A stretch of 64,000 bases of DNA from Methylobacterium sp. C25 (GTDB taxonomy: Bacteria; Pseudomonadota; Alphaproteobacteria; Rhizobiales; Beijerinckiaceae), in assembly GCF_021352225.1 (NCBI RefSeq), contig NZ_JAAUVI010000007.1, forward strand, positions 1 through 64,000. Direction: 5' to 3'. Positions 55,619-64,000 of this stretch are shown here, piece by piece. How positions within the stretch are numbered: the first letter of the stretch is position 1; every line of letters begins with the position of its first letter. The position numbers and the translations under genes are program-made. Below the pieces are notes generated by a model, which was given only the letters and a program-made list of their open reading frames with translations, did no database searches and was not told where the DNA came from.

Positions 55619-56347
55619 ATGCGCGACCAAGCTCCGCCGAAGCAGCTCACTTTCGATCTGCCCCTCGACCCGCGTTACGGCCGAGAGGACTTCCTCGTCG
55701 GCCCCGCTAACGAAGCGGCCTACGGCCTCGTCGAGGCCTGGCCCGACTGGCCGGATACGGTGCTGCTATTGCAGGGGCCGGCCGGCAGCGGGAAGAGTCA
55801 CCTCGCCTCGATCTGGGCGACCCGCGTTCATGCCTGGACCGTCTCCGCCGACGCGCTCAAGGACGATCAGGTCACGCATCTCGTCTCGAACGGTGCCCTC
55901 GTCATCGAAGATGTCGATCGCGCCTCCGGCCGGGACGAGGCTGCCCTGTTCCACCTCCTCAACCTCGCCCGCGAGCGCAGGAGCCCCGTGATGATCACCG
56001 CGGCTGGCCCGGTCGACGGTTTCGGCCTGAAGGTGGCGGATCTGCGCTCGCGACTGCGTCTCGCACCGAGCGTCGAGATCCTGCCGCCGGACGACGCTCT
56101 GCTGCGCGCCGTGATCGTCAAGCTGTTCGTCGACCGTCAGATCGTGGTCGATCTCGCCGTCGTGGAGGCCGTGGCTCTGCGCATCGACCGCTCGCTTGCC
56201 CGCGCCCGCGACGTGGTGGCCGAGCTCGACCGGGATGCCCTCGGCCGCGGCCGCCGCATCACCAAGCCGCTCGCGCTCGCGGTCCTGAATCGACTCGGGA
56301 TGGCGGAGAGCAGCGAGGATGCGGAGACGGCAGACGAGGACGTCTGA
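55619..56347 (+). CDS. hdaA: HdaA, regulatory inactivator of DnaA
   Basis: A 242-residue DnaA-like protein without a DNA-binding domain. It opens with the clamp-binding motif QLTFDLPL (residues 9-16), then [15 protein letters not shown], Walker [11 protein letters not shown], Walker [10 protein letters not shown] and sensor-type helix [15 protein letters not shown]. It promotes ATP hydrolysis by DnaA when bound to the sliding clamp. ATG 55619 is chosen because it directly precedes the clamp motif. It is followed by ppk, a usual neighbour. Confidence 0.93.
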   Translation: MRDQAPPKQLTFDLPLDPRYGREDFLVGPANEAAYGLVEAWPDWPDTVLLLQGPAGSGKSHLASIWATRVHAWTVSADALKDDQVTHLVSNGALVIEDVDRASGRDEAALFHLLNLARERRSPVMITAAGPVDGFGLKVADLRSRLRLAPSVEILPPDDALLRAVIVKLFVDRQIVVDLAVVEAVALRIDRSLARARDVVAELDRDALGRGRRITKPLALAVLNRLGMAESSEDAETADEDV

Positions 56348-56519
56348 CGGGCCACCGACGATCCCGGCGCGACAGGACGACGTTTGCGGAGGAGGCGAGG
56401 GCGGAAGGGGCGTCGCTTCTTCTTGTGCGAGGCCTCGTCGCGGCTGTCATCGAATCGTCATATGGCATGAGCGCACCCGTGCTAGGGCAGCGCCCCGCGC
56501 GCAATTAAGGAGCCAGCCG

Positions 56520-58889
56520 TTGCCGGAGATGGAGTCGGACGCCTCGGTGCAAGACGGTGAGGCGGTCGAAGTCGAAGAGACCGCGCTGGCCACCGAGCGC
56601 GGCGTCCGCAGCGCGACCGCTCGCGCCCGCACCGCTCGCGCCGCCCGCCTCCTCGCCGCCGAGAAGGCGGCCGAGCCCGATGCGGGGCCGAGCGGACAGA
56701 GCGGCCCCGGCAAGGTCGACGAGGCGGCCCGCGAGCCGATCCTCGAAGCTGGCCGCCATCTGCGCCACTCGCCCGAGCGCTTCGTGAACCGCGAGCTGTC
56801 GTGGCTGCAGTTCAACCGGCGCGTCCTGGAGGAGGCGTCGAACAAGAATCATCCGCTGCTGGAGCAGCTTCGCTTCCTCTCGATCTCGGCCAACAATCTG
56901 GACGAGTTTTTCATGGTTCGCGTCGCGGGTCTCTACGACCAGGTACGCGCCGGTATCACCTCGCCCTCGCAGGACGGGCTGTCGCCGTCCGATCAGCTCC
57001 AGCGCATCGGCGACGAGGTCTCGCGGCTCGCGCTCGACCAGCAGGAGCGCTGGCGTGCGCTGCGCGGCGAGTTGCTGGATGTCGGGATCGAGCTGGTCGA
57101 GCCGGCCGGTCTGTCGGAGCAGCACGTCGCGTGGCTGGACGACTACTTCCTTCAGCACATCCTGCCGGTACTGACGCCGCTCGCCATAGATCCGGCACAT
57201 CCCTTCCCGTTCATCCCCAACCTTGGGTCGACCATCGCGCTGATGCTGGTTCGACCCCGCGATGGCCGGACCCTGCGCGCATTGATCCGTCTTCCGTCGA
57301 TGATCGACCGTTTCGTGCGGCTGCCCGATGCGCAGGGTGACTCGACCGTGCGCTTCATCGCCATCGAGCAGGTCATCGTGAAATTCACGAACCGGCTCTT
57401 CCCCGGCTACACGGTCAAGGGCCAGGGCGCCTTCCGCGTGGTCCGCGACTCCGACCTCGAAATCGAGGAGGAGGCCGAGGATCTCGTCCTGCATTTCGAA
57501 AGTGCCCTGAAGCAGCGCCGTCGCGGCGTCGTCATCCGGCTCGAGATCGAGGAGGGCATGGCCGAGGACCTGCGCTCCTTCGTCGTCGACGAACTGGAGA
57601 TCGCCCAGGACGAGGTGTTTCTCGTCGAGGGCATGCTGGCGCTGAACGAGCTGTCGCAGATCGTCGGGATCGACAGGCCGGACTTGAAGTTCAAGCCCTA
57701 CAATGCCCGCTTCCCCGAGCGCATACGCGAGAGCGGCGGCGACGTCTTCGCGGCGATCCGGCAGAAGGACTTCATCGTCCACCACCCCTACGAGACCTTC
57801 GACTCGGTGGTGCAGTTCCTGGCCCAGGCCGCCCGCGACCCGAATGTCGTCGCGATCAAGCAGACGCTTTACCGGACCTCGTCGAACTCGCCGATCGTCG
57901 CGGCCCTCGCCGAGGCGGCGGAGGCCGGCAAGTCGGTGACTGCTCTCGTCGAGTTGAAGGCGCGCTTCGACGAGGAAGCCAACATCCGCTGGGCGCGCAA
58001 CCTCGAGAAGGCCGGTGCGCAGGTGGTGTTCGGCTTCGTTGAGCTGAAGACCCACGCCAAGCTGTCGATGGTGGTGCGGCGCGAGGGAGAGCGGCTCGTC
58101 ACCTATTGCCACATCGGCACCGGCAATTATCACCCGATCACCGCGCGGATCTACACCGACCTGTCCTTCTTTACGGCGGATGCGGCCATCGCGCGGGACG
58201 TCTCGCGGATGTTCAATTTCATCACTGGATATGCCGAGCCGGCGGAGCTCGAGCGCATGGCGGTCTCGCCGCTGACGCTGAAGCCGCGTCTTCTCCAGCA
58301 CATCGAGGAGGAGATCGCGCATGCCAAGGCGGGGCGCCCGGCCGCCATCTGGATCAAATGCAACTCGCTCGTCGATCCGCAGATCATCGATGCGCTCTAC
58401 GATGCGAGCGCCGAAGGTGTGCAGATCGACTGCGTGGTGCGCGGCATCTGCTGCCTGCGCCCGGGCGTGCCCGGGTTGTCCGAGACCATTCGCGTGAAGT
58501 CGATCGTCGGCCGCTTCCTGGAACACGGCCGCATCTACGCCTTCGGCAATGGCGCCGGGCTGCCGCATCCGAACGCCACCGTCTACATTTCCTCGGCCGA
58601 CCTGATGCAGCGCAATCTCGACCGCCGGGTCGAGGCGCTGCTGCCGATTCTGAATCCGACGGTGCACCAGCAGGTGCTCGATCAGATCATGCTCGCCAAC
58701 CTGCTCGACAACCGGCAGAGCTGGCGTGTACTGGCATCCGGCGCGAGCGAACGGATCCAGCCCGCCGAGGGCGAGGAGCCGTTCAACGCCCATAAGTATT
58801 TCATGACGAATCCGAGCCTCTCGGGGCGCGGCAAGTCGTCGAAAAAATCCAGCCCCCGCTCGCTGAGCCGCAGGGCTCAGCGCTCCTGA
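56520..58889 (+). CDS. ppk: Polyphosphate kinase 1
   Basis: About 789 residues. After a charged, low-complexity N-terminal extension (about 80 residues, Ala/Arg/Glu-rich), the conserved enzyme begins [20 protein letters not shown]. Domains follow with [13 protein letters not shown], the nucleotide-binding region, [26 protein letters not shown] and the catalytic-His region [27 protein letters not shown]. It makes polyphosphate from ATP. The start is probably TTG 56520: AAGGAG lies 7 bases upstream, whereas ATG 56529 would be 16 bases away. ppx follows 11 bp after the stop. Confidence 0.95.
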   Translation: MPEMESDASVQDGEAVEVEETALATERGVRSATARARTARAARLLAAEKAAEPDAGPSGQSGPGKVDEAAREPILEAGRHLRHSPERFVNRELSWLQFNRRVLEEASNKNHPLLEQLRFLSISANNLDEFFMVRVAGLYDQVRAGITSPSQDGLSPSDQLQRIGDEVSRLALDQQERWRALRGELLDVGIELVEPAGLSEQHVAWLDDYFLQHILPVLTPLAIDPAHPFPFIPNLGSTIALMLVRPRDGRTLRALIRLPSMIDRFVRLPDAQGDSTVRFIAIEQVIVKFTNRLFPGYTVKGQGAFRVVRDSDLEIEEEAEDLVLHFESALKQRRRGVVIRLEIEEGMAEDLRSFVVDELEIAQDEVFLVEGMLALNELSQIVGIDRPDLKFKPYNARFPERIRESGGDVFAAIRQKDFIVHHPYETFDSVVQFLAQAARDPNVVAIKQTLYRTSSNSPIVAALAEAAEAGKSVTALVELKARFDEEANIRWARNLEKAGAQVVFGFVELKTHAKLSMVVRREGERLVTYCHIGTGNYHPITARIYTDLSFFTADAAIARDVSRMFNFITGYAEPAELERMAVSPLTLKPRLLQHIEEEIAHAKAGRPAAIWIKCNSLVDPQIIDALYDASAEGVQIDCVVRGICCLRPGVPGLSETIRVKSIVGRFLEHGRIYAFGNGAGLPHPNATVYISSADLMQRNLDRRVEALLPILNPTVHQQVLDQIMLANLLDNRQSWRVLASGASERIQPAEGEEPFNAHKYFMTNPSLSGRGKSSKKSSPRSLSRRAQRS

Positions 58890-58900
58890 CAAGGTGCTGT

Positions 58901-60445
58901 ATGGGTCCGATCCGTCCCCACCTGAAGCTGGCACATTCCGCCGACCTGCCCATGCCTGATCGGCTAAAACCCGTCGCCATCATCGATATCGGATCGAACT
59001 CGGTCCGGCTCGTCGCCTATGACGGGCTGACCCGCGCTCCAACGCCGCTGTATAACGAGAAGGTGCTGTGCGGCCTCGGCCGCGGCGTCTTCTCGACCAA
59101 GCGCCTGAGCGACGAGGCGGTTCGCCGGGCCTTGCACGCGCTCGGCCGGTTCCGGGTCCTCTGCGACACCATCAAGGTCGAACGCATTTTCGTCCTCGCG
59201 ACCGCTGCCGCGCGCGACGCCGAGAACGGGCCGGCCTTCATCAAGGCGGCCGAGAACATTCTGGGCCAGAACATCGAGCTGTTGTCGGGCCGGCGCGAGG
59301 CCGAACTCTCCGCGCTCGGGATCGTGTCCGGGTTCCACGGACCGGACGGTGTGGTCGGCGACCTCGGTGGCGGCTCGCTCGAACTGGTCGACGTCCGCGG
59401 ATCGACGGTGGGGCAGGGCGTGACCATGCCCCTCGGCGGTCTCGCTCTCCAGGACCTCTCCGGCGATTCTGCCAAGAAGGCCCGCAAGATCGCGCGCGAG
59501 CATCTCAAGAAGGCCGAGCCGCAGCTCGAGACCATGCGCGGGCGGACCTTCTACGCCGTTGGCGGCACCTGGCGCGCACTCGCCAAGCTGCACATGGCAG
59601 CACGTGGTTACGATCTTCACGTGATGCACGGCTACAAGGTCGACCCGCAGGACACGCTGGCCTTCCTCGACATGGTCGAGAAGAGCGAGGCGAGCGCCCT
59701 ACAGGACGTCGAGACGCTGGTCTCGGAGGCACGGCGACCGCTGCTCGCCTATGGCGCCGTGGTGCTCGAAGAGATCATCAACATCGGCCGCCCCCGCGAG
59801 GTCGCCATCTCGGCGCTCGGCGTGCGCGAAGGGCTACTGTTCGAGCAGCTCGACCGCGAGACCCGCGCTCTCGACCCGCTTATCGCGGCGGCCCAGGTCT
59901 TGAACGAGCAGCGCGCCCGCTCGCCGGAGCACGGCGAAGAGCTGCGTCGGTGGACCGATCATTTCGTCGCCACCCTGGACGGTCCCGAAACTGCCGACGA
60001 GCGCCGCCTGCGTCATGCCGCTTGTCTGATGTCCGATATCAACTGGCGGGCGCATCCCGATTATCGCGGCGAGCAGGGTCTCAACGTCATCGCCAACGCC
60101 TCCTTCACCGGCATCGATCATCCGGGCCGGGCCTATCTCGCGCTGACCGGCTATTTCCGGCACGAGGGTATCGCCCCGGAGAAGGCAAGCCAGACCCTGC
60201 GCGACCTCGCGGGGCCTCGCCTTCTGGACCGCGCCCGGCTTATCGCAGGGCTGTTGCGCGTGGCGTTCCCGATCACGGCGGGCATGGAGGGGGTGCTCAA
60301 TCGGACACCGCTCGTCGTCAACGGCGGCAAGGTCGTTTTGAGGCTGCCGCCCGAGTTGCGGCCCCTCGATGGCGAGCGCCTGCTCAACCGGGTGCGCGGC
60401 CTCGCGCGCATCATCGGGCTCGACGGCCGGGTCGAGGTGGGCTGA
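58901..60445 (+). CDS. ppx: Exopolyphosphatase (Ppx/GppA family)
   Basis: A 514-residue enzyme that degrades polyphosphate and may also hydrolyse pppGpp. AIIDIGSNSVRLVAYDG is phosphate loop 1; VGDLGGGSLELVDV is the second ATPase-like loop with the catalytic region. The remaining domain has HD-type segments (GEELRRWTDHF, RAYLALTGYFRHEG). It follows ppk by 11 bp, an operon. AAGGTG precedes ATG 58901; ATG 58952 is the alternative and would remove 17 residues not needed for the fold. Confidence 0.95.
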   Translation: MGPIRPHLKLAHSADLPMPDRLKPVAIIDIGSNSVRLVAYDGLTRAPTPLYNEKVLCGLGRGVFSTKRLSDEAVRRALHALGRFRVLCDTIKVERIFVLATAAARDAENGPAFIKAAENILGQNIELLSGRREAELSALGIVSGFHGPDGVVGDLGGGSLELVDVRGSTVGQGVTMPLGGLALQDLSGDSAKKARKIAREHLKKAEPQLETMRGRTFYAVGGTWRALAKLHMAARGYDLHVMHGYKVDPQDTLAFLDMVEKSEASALQDVETLVSEARRPLLAYGAVVLEEIINIGRPREVAISALGVREGLLFEQLDRETRALDPLIAAAQVLNEQRARSPEHGEELRRWTDHFVATLDGPETADERRLRHAACLMSDINWRAHPDYRGEQGLNVIANASFTGIDHPGRAYLALTGYFRHEGIAPEKASQTLRDLAGPRLLDRARLIAGLLRVAFPITAGMEGVLNRTPLVVNGGKVVLRLPPELRPLDGERLLNRVRGLARIIGLDGRVEVG

Positions 60446-60823
60446 GCCTCCCAATTGGACATCCCGGGCCGCTGGAAACGGGCCCGAGGATCCACCCGCG
60501 GTGCCTCGTTTCGGCGATTGCCGAGCACGACCGTGGCTTGCGGCGCCGGTTGCGCAGCGTCGAGACGCGGAGTGCCGGAGGTCTCCCTGATTCGTCCGAT
60601 CACAGGATCAGGCGATCCTCAGCCTGAAGCTTGCGAATCCTTAACGGATGCAATCCGGCTACAGATCAAAGTAAGTTGTTGATCTTTATAGATTTCACAT
60701 CGAGCAGCGGGTGTGGCCTCGCTGATCGAACCCGGCAAATCTTGCCGAGTCATCGGAAAAATTAACCGCGCAGTAACCATGCCGGCGCTGAATGGGCGCG
60801 TCGGTAAGGAAAAGTTCACGCCC
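60446..60823. other. Intergenic region before minC
   Basis: A 378-bp gap. An open frame from 60713 continues into minC but is probably not translated, because the MinC family start fits GTG 60824. An AT-rich patch around 60665-60700 could be the min promoter, but no clear -35/-10 pair with correct spacing is seen. Confidence 0.4.
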
Positions 60824-61504
60824 GTGACGAGCCCTGCTCCTACACTCCCCGTTTTCGCCTGCCGCGGCCGCGTCTTTCGCGCGCTTGCCCTGGCGCCCCA
60901 GGCTCCGGTCTCCGACTGGCTCGCCCTGCTCGATGAAGCGCTCAAGCGCTCGCCGACGTTGTTCGCCGGCAAAGGCGTGATCCTCGACGCAGCCAACCTC
61001 GGCTCGGAGGCTGCGGACATCGAAAGCCTCATCGCCGAGCTGTCGGGCCGCCGCATCCAAATCCTCGGCATCGAGGGGGCGTCCTGCGAGGCTGCCGGCC
61101 TGCCGCCCTTCCTCGTCAATGGACGTCCTGCTGCGGACTCCGTCGAGGTCGTGATCGAGGAGGAGAAGCCTCCGATGACCTCGCTGACCATCGAGGGTTC
61201 GGTGCGATCCGGCCAGACCATCGTCCACCACGAGGGGGACGTGACCGTGATGGGCTCCGTCTCTTCCGGTGCCGAGATCCTCGCGGGCGGTTCCGTCCAC
61301 GTCTATGGCGCCCTGCGCGGCCGGGTCATCGCCGGTGCTGCCAAGAATCCGCGCGCCCGCATCTATTGCCGGAAGTTCGAGCCCGAGCTTCTTGGCATCG
61401 ACCGCCTCGTCCGCACCGCCGAGGACATGGGTAACCACCTGCGCGGCCAGGCCGCGCAGATCTGGCTCGACGGCGGCGCGATCAAGATTGCGGCGCTCAT
61501 CTGA
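60824..61504 (+). CDS. minC: Septum site-determining protein MinC
   Basis: About 226 residues. The N-terminal FtsZ-inhibitory domain starts PVFACRGRVFRALALAPQAPVSDWLALLDEAL. The C-terminal beta-helix MinD-binding domain reads LTIEGSVRSGQTIVHHEGDVTVMGSVSSGAEILAGGSVHVYGALRGRVIAGA, with RIYCRKFEPELLGIDRL near the end. GTG 60824 has AAGGA 13 bases upstream; ATG 60779 is the alternative. It begins the minCDE operon. Confidence 0.95.
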   Translation: MTSPAPTLPVFACRGRVFRALALAPQAPVSDWLALLDEALKRSPTLFAGKGVILDAANLGSEAADIESLIAELSGRRIQILGIEGASCEAAGLPPFLVNGRPAADSVEVVIEEEKPPMTSLTIEGSVRSGQTIVHHEGDVTVMGSVSSGAEILAGGSVHVYGALRGRVIAGAAKNPRARIYCRKFEPELLGIDRLVRTAEDMGNHLRGQAAQIWLDGGAIKIAALI

Positions 61505-61550
61505 GCCCCGCTCCCGACAACAACGATTTGGCTTCAAGGGAAACGATCAG

Positions 61551-62366
61551 ATGGCCAAGGTTCTCTGTGTGACATCCGGAAAGGGTGGTGTCGGCAAGAC
61601 GACCACCACCGCCGCTCTCGGTGCGGCTCTGGCCCAGGCCGGCGAGAAGGTCTGCGTCGTCGATTTCGACGTCGGCCTGCGCAACCTCGACCTGATCATG
61701 GGCGCCGAGCGCCGTGTGGTCTACGACCTGATCAACGTCACCAATGGCGACGCCAAGCTCAACCAGGCTCTGATCCGTGACAAGCGGCTCGAGAACCTCG
61801 CCCTGCTGCCCGCTTCGCAGACCCGCGACAAGGACGCCCTCACCGATGCCGGCGTCGAGCGCGTGATCGGCGAGCTCCGCGAGAAGTTCGACTGGATCGT
61901 CTGCGACAGCCCGGCCGGGATCGAGCGCGGCGCCCAGCTCGCGATGCGCCACGCCGACGTCGCCGTCGTCGTCACCAACCCCGAAGTCTCCTCGGTGCGT
62001 GACTCCGACCGGATCATCGGCCTGCTCGACTCGAAGACGGTCCGCGCTGAGAAGGGCGAGACCATCGAGAAGCACCTGGTGCTCACCCGCTTCGACCCCG
62101 CCCGCGCCGATCGCGGCGACATGCTCAAGGTCGATGACGTGCTCGAGATCCTCTCGATCCCGCTGCTCGCGATCATCCCGGAAAGCCTCGAAGTGCTCCG
62201 CGCCTCGAATGTCGGCTGCCCGGTGACGCTGAACAACCCGCTCTGCGCCCCGTCGCGTGCCTACATCGACGCCGTGCGCCGCCTGAAGGGCGAAACCGTT
62301 GCGATGGCGATCCCGTCCGATCGCAAGTCCCTGATCAACAAGCTGTTCACACGGAGGGCAGCATGA
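61551..62366 (+). CDS. minD: Septum site-determining ATPase MinD
   Basis: A 271-residue membrane-associated ATPase. Deviant Walker A KGGVGKTTTTAALG, the switch region DFDVGLRNLDLIMGAERRVVYDLINV, Walker B region WIVCDSPAGIERGAQLAMRHAD, and the C-terminal amphipathic helix KSLINKLFTRRAA for membrane binding. It moves MinC to the poles. AAGGGAAACG precedes the ATG; the minE start overlaps its stop (ATGA). Confidence 0.97.
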   Translation: MAKVLCVTSGKGGVGKTTTTAALGAALAQAGEKVCVVDFDVGLRNLDLIMGAERRVVYDLINVTNGDAKLNQALIRDKRLENLALLPASQTRDKDALTDAGVERVIGELREKFDWIVCDSPAGIERGAQLAMRHADVAVVVTNPEVSSVRDSDRIIGLLDSKTVRAEKGETIEKHLVLTRFDPARADRGDMLKVDDVLEILSIPLLAIIPESLEVLRASNVGCPVTLNNPLCAPSRAYIDAVRRLKGETVAMAIPSDRKSLINKLFTRRAA

Positions 62367-62632
62367 GTGTTCTGACGTTCCTCAGGCCCCGCGGCTCGGC
62401 CTCTGCCGCCCGCGAGCGCTTGCAACTGATCATCGCGCACGAGCGGTCCGAAACCGGCCGTCCGGACCTGGTGATCACGCTGCGCGAAGAGATTCTCGCG
62501 GTCATTGCCAAGCACGTGAAGGTCGACGCCGACAAGGTGCAGATCAAGCTCGAGCGCGGCCAGGGTGTTTCGACGCTCGGCGTGGATATCGAGATCCCCG
62601 TCGACGCGGCTCCCCTTCGGGCCTCCGCCTGA
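62363..62632 (+). CDS. minE: Cell division topological specificity factor MinE
   Basis: An 89-residue protein. It begins MSVLTFLRPRGSASAARERLQLIIAHERSE, with the MinD-activating helix near residues 15-30, and ends with the dimerisation domain (VKVDADKVQIKLERGQGVSTLGVDIEIPV). It stimulates MinD ATPase so that the division inhibitor oscillates. Overlaps minD by 4 bp. It converges on the P450 gene 16 bp further on; a GC hairpin near 62639-62663 lies at this junction. Confidence 0.97.
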   Translation: MSVLTFLRPRGSASAARERLQLIIAHERSETGRPDLVITLREEILAVIAKHVKVDADKVQIKLERGQGVSTLGVDIEIPVDAAPLRASA

Positions 62633-62648
62633 CAAACTCCGCGCGCGA

Positions 62649-63998
62649 TCAGCTCCCGCGCGGGGTCAACCGGAACGCCGGTGCATGATCGGGCTGCGTG
62701 GTCACGATCGGCGCCGGCAGGACCGGTCTGTCACTGGCCAGTTCGATCTGGAATCGCGCGAGCAGGCGTGACAGCGCCAGCACGGCTTCCGTGAGCGCGA
62801 ACTGGGCACCGATGCACACGCGCGGGCCCGCCCCGAAAGGCAGGTAGGCGAAGCGCGGCGGCACGGGCGCTCCGTGGAGGAATCGCGACGGATCGAACGC
62901 ATCCGGCATCTGCCAGAGCGTGCGATGCCGGTGAAGCAGCCACGGCGAGATGATCACGATGGTCCCGGCTGCAATGTCGTGGCCCACGAGCCTGTCAGGG
63001 CCGCGCGCGAGCCGCGCCATGATGAAGGCGGGTGGATAGAGCCGCAGGGTCTCGTCCAAGACGGCCCGTGTCAGCGGCAGGCGCTTCATCAGGTCGCCCG
63101 AACCGGTGTCGGCGCACGCCTCCGCGGCAACGGCTTCCTGGATCACCGGTGTCTGCGCCAACAGGGTGCACGCCCAGAGCAGCGTCAGCGCCGTCGTCTC
63201 GTGGCCGGCAAGGATCAGCGTCGCCACCTGGTCGCGCAACTCGTCCGGGCCGAAGGCACGCCCGCTTTCCGGATCACGCGCCTCGCCGAGAAGATCGAGC
63301 AGGTCCTGCGCTGCGCCTGTGCGTCCGCTGCCACGATCGGCGATGACCCCGTCGAGAAACGCCGTCCAGGTCCTGCGGAAACGCGACCGGGCGACATCGT
63401 GCGGGCTCGGCCAGCGCAGGGGAAGCAGGAAATCGAGCAGGTGTGGCCGGCCGAGCCGTTGCTGGTAGTCCTCGACCAGGGCGCGCAGTTTTCCGCCGTG
63501 CCGCGCCATGCCGACCGAGAACATGGTGCGGCCTGCGATCTCCAGCGCGAGATGCTGCAACGCGCCGAACAGGTCGACGTCGCCCTGGCCCGCCGCGGTG
63601 TCGAGCCTGCAGATCGCCTCTTCGGTGGCCGTGAGGATATGCGGCGCCAACAGCTCCACCGCACGCGGGGTGAAGGCCGGCGCGAGGGTACGGCGCTGGT
63701 GGCGCCAGGCGGCGCCCTCGCTGATGAGAAGGCCGTCGCCAAGAACCGGGCGCAGCATCCGGACCGAGATCGCCGTGCGCGCATAGTTCTCGGTATTGTC
63801 CACGAGAACGCGCCGCACGGCCTCGGGGTCGCTGACGGTGACGCGCTCGCGCCCGAACAGCCTGCGTCGCTGGACGGGGGTCTCGTAGGCCTCGCGTGGC
63901 CAGATCCCGATACCGTTGCTGCCGACTGTCGCGATGAACCGGAAGAGGGGCAGATCATGCTCGGGGGGCGCCGGCACCGGCGGCACCAGGGGCGTCAC
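62649..63998 (-). CDS. Cytochrome P450 (may extend past right edge)
   Basis: About 449 residues are visible. The I-helix oxygen-binding motif LILAGHETTALTLLW, the K-helix E-x-x-R in LDETLRLYPP, and the heme loop FGAGPRVCIGAQFALTE with the thiolate Cys are all intact, so it should bind heme. It resembles CYP families of bacterial monooxygenases with long N-termini rather than short actinobacterial ones. The first codon seen is GTG at 63996-63998; the frame is open to the window edge, so the true start could lie outside. No ferredoxin or reductase gene is visible. Substrate is unknown. Confidence 0.92.
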   Translation of the reverse strand: MTPLVPPVPAPPEHDLPLFRFIATVGSNGIGIWPREAYETPVQRRRLFGRERVTVSDPEAVRRVLVDNTENYARTAISVRMLRPVLGDGLLISEGAAWRHQRRTLAPAFTPRAVELLAPHILTATEEAICRLDTAAGQGDVDLFGALQHLALEIAGRTMFSVGMARHGGKLRALVEDYQQRLGRPHLLDFLLPLRWPSPHDVARSRFRRTWTAFLDGVIADRGSGRTGAAQDLLDLLGEARDPESGRAFGPDELRDQVATLILAGHETTALTLLWACTLLAQTPVIQEAVAAEACADTGSGDLMKRLPLTRAVLDETLRLYPPAFIMARLARGPDRLVGHDIAAGTIVIISPWLLHRHRTLWQMPDAFDPSRFLHGAPVPPRFAYLPFGAGPRVCIGAQFALTEAVLALSRLLARFQIELASDRPVLPAPIVTTQPDHAPAFRLTPRGS

Positions 63999-64000
63999 AT

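Overview
The window reads as chromosome of a GC-rich alphaproteobacterium of the order Hyphomicrobiales, most probably a methylotroph of the Methylobacteriaceae. The evidence is the conserved gene order dusB(nifR3)-ntrB-ntrC-ntrY-ntrX-hfq-hflX, a fused ispDF, a MucR-type regulator, the purM/purN, perM, hdaA-ppk-ppx and minCDE blocks, two PqqA precursor peptides ending in VGMEVTSYESAEIDTFN, and a secreted lanmodulin-type lanthanide-binding protein. The genus is an inference; no rRNA is present.

Layout. (1) 1-10.2 kb is accessory in character. A minus-strand cluster (FAD-linked oxidoreductase fragment, lactate/glycolate-type permease, nitrilase, mandelate racemase homologue, GlcG/HbpS-like protein) looks like a pathway for a 2-hydroxynitrile or 2-hydroxy acid. 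It is followed by a divergent exported hydrolase/TetR pair with two copies of a 16-bp operator, a small RNA carrying the alpha-r8 (MmgR-type) core, a Tat-signal FAH-family gene broken by an in-frame stop, a second exported hydrolase and a tRNA-Gln(TTG). (2) 10.3-19 kb: SDR, release factor 3, ArsR-type regulator with a divergent DHA2 efflux pump, TerB-like protein, a second MFS transporter and an ArsB/SLC13-type transporter. (3) 19-23 kb: ldtR, twin pqqA genes without pqqBCDE, lanmodulin, a repeat-bearing exported protein and an L,D-transpeptidase. PqqA is the precursor of the cofactor, and lanmodulin a handler of the metal, used by lanthanide-dependent methanol dehydrogenase. (4) 23-34 kb: housekeeping and nitrogen-regulation core (pncC, ispDF, dusB, ntrBC, ntrYX, hfq, hflX).

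(5) 34-45 kb: a small cytochrome c and two divergently arranged heavy-metal RND systems. The left one is CusAB-like with a DUF305 protein and a Cys/His-rich exported protein; the right one is an adaptor/pump pair. Both start from a 200-bp region containing a tandem repeated element. (6) 45-64 kb: mucR, a large porin, a DUF2147 protein, ndk, a lipoprotein, purMN, a DUF4865 protein, a PerM-type permease, an unusual 507-aa monoheme protein, hdaA, ppk, ppx, minCDE and a cytochrome P450 that reaches the right edge.

The strongest points for follow-up are the lanmodulin/twin-pqqA locus, the alpha-r8-like sRNA with its own promoter and terminator, the mandelate-type cluster with a 19-bp operator, and several precise DNA palindromes at promoters (6.6, 32.7, 40.7 and 48.2 kb). 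Start codons were chosen from Shine-Dalgarno sequences and family lengths; no searches or folding programs were run.
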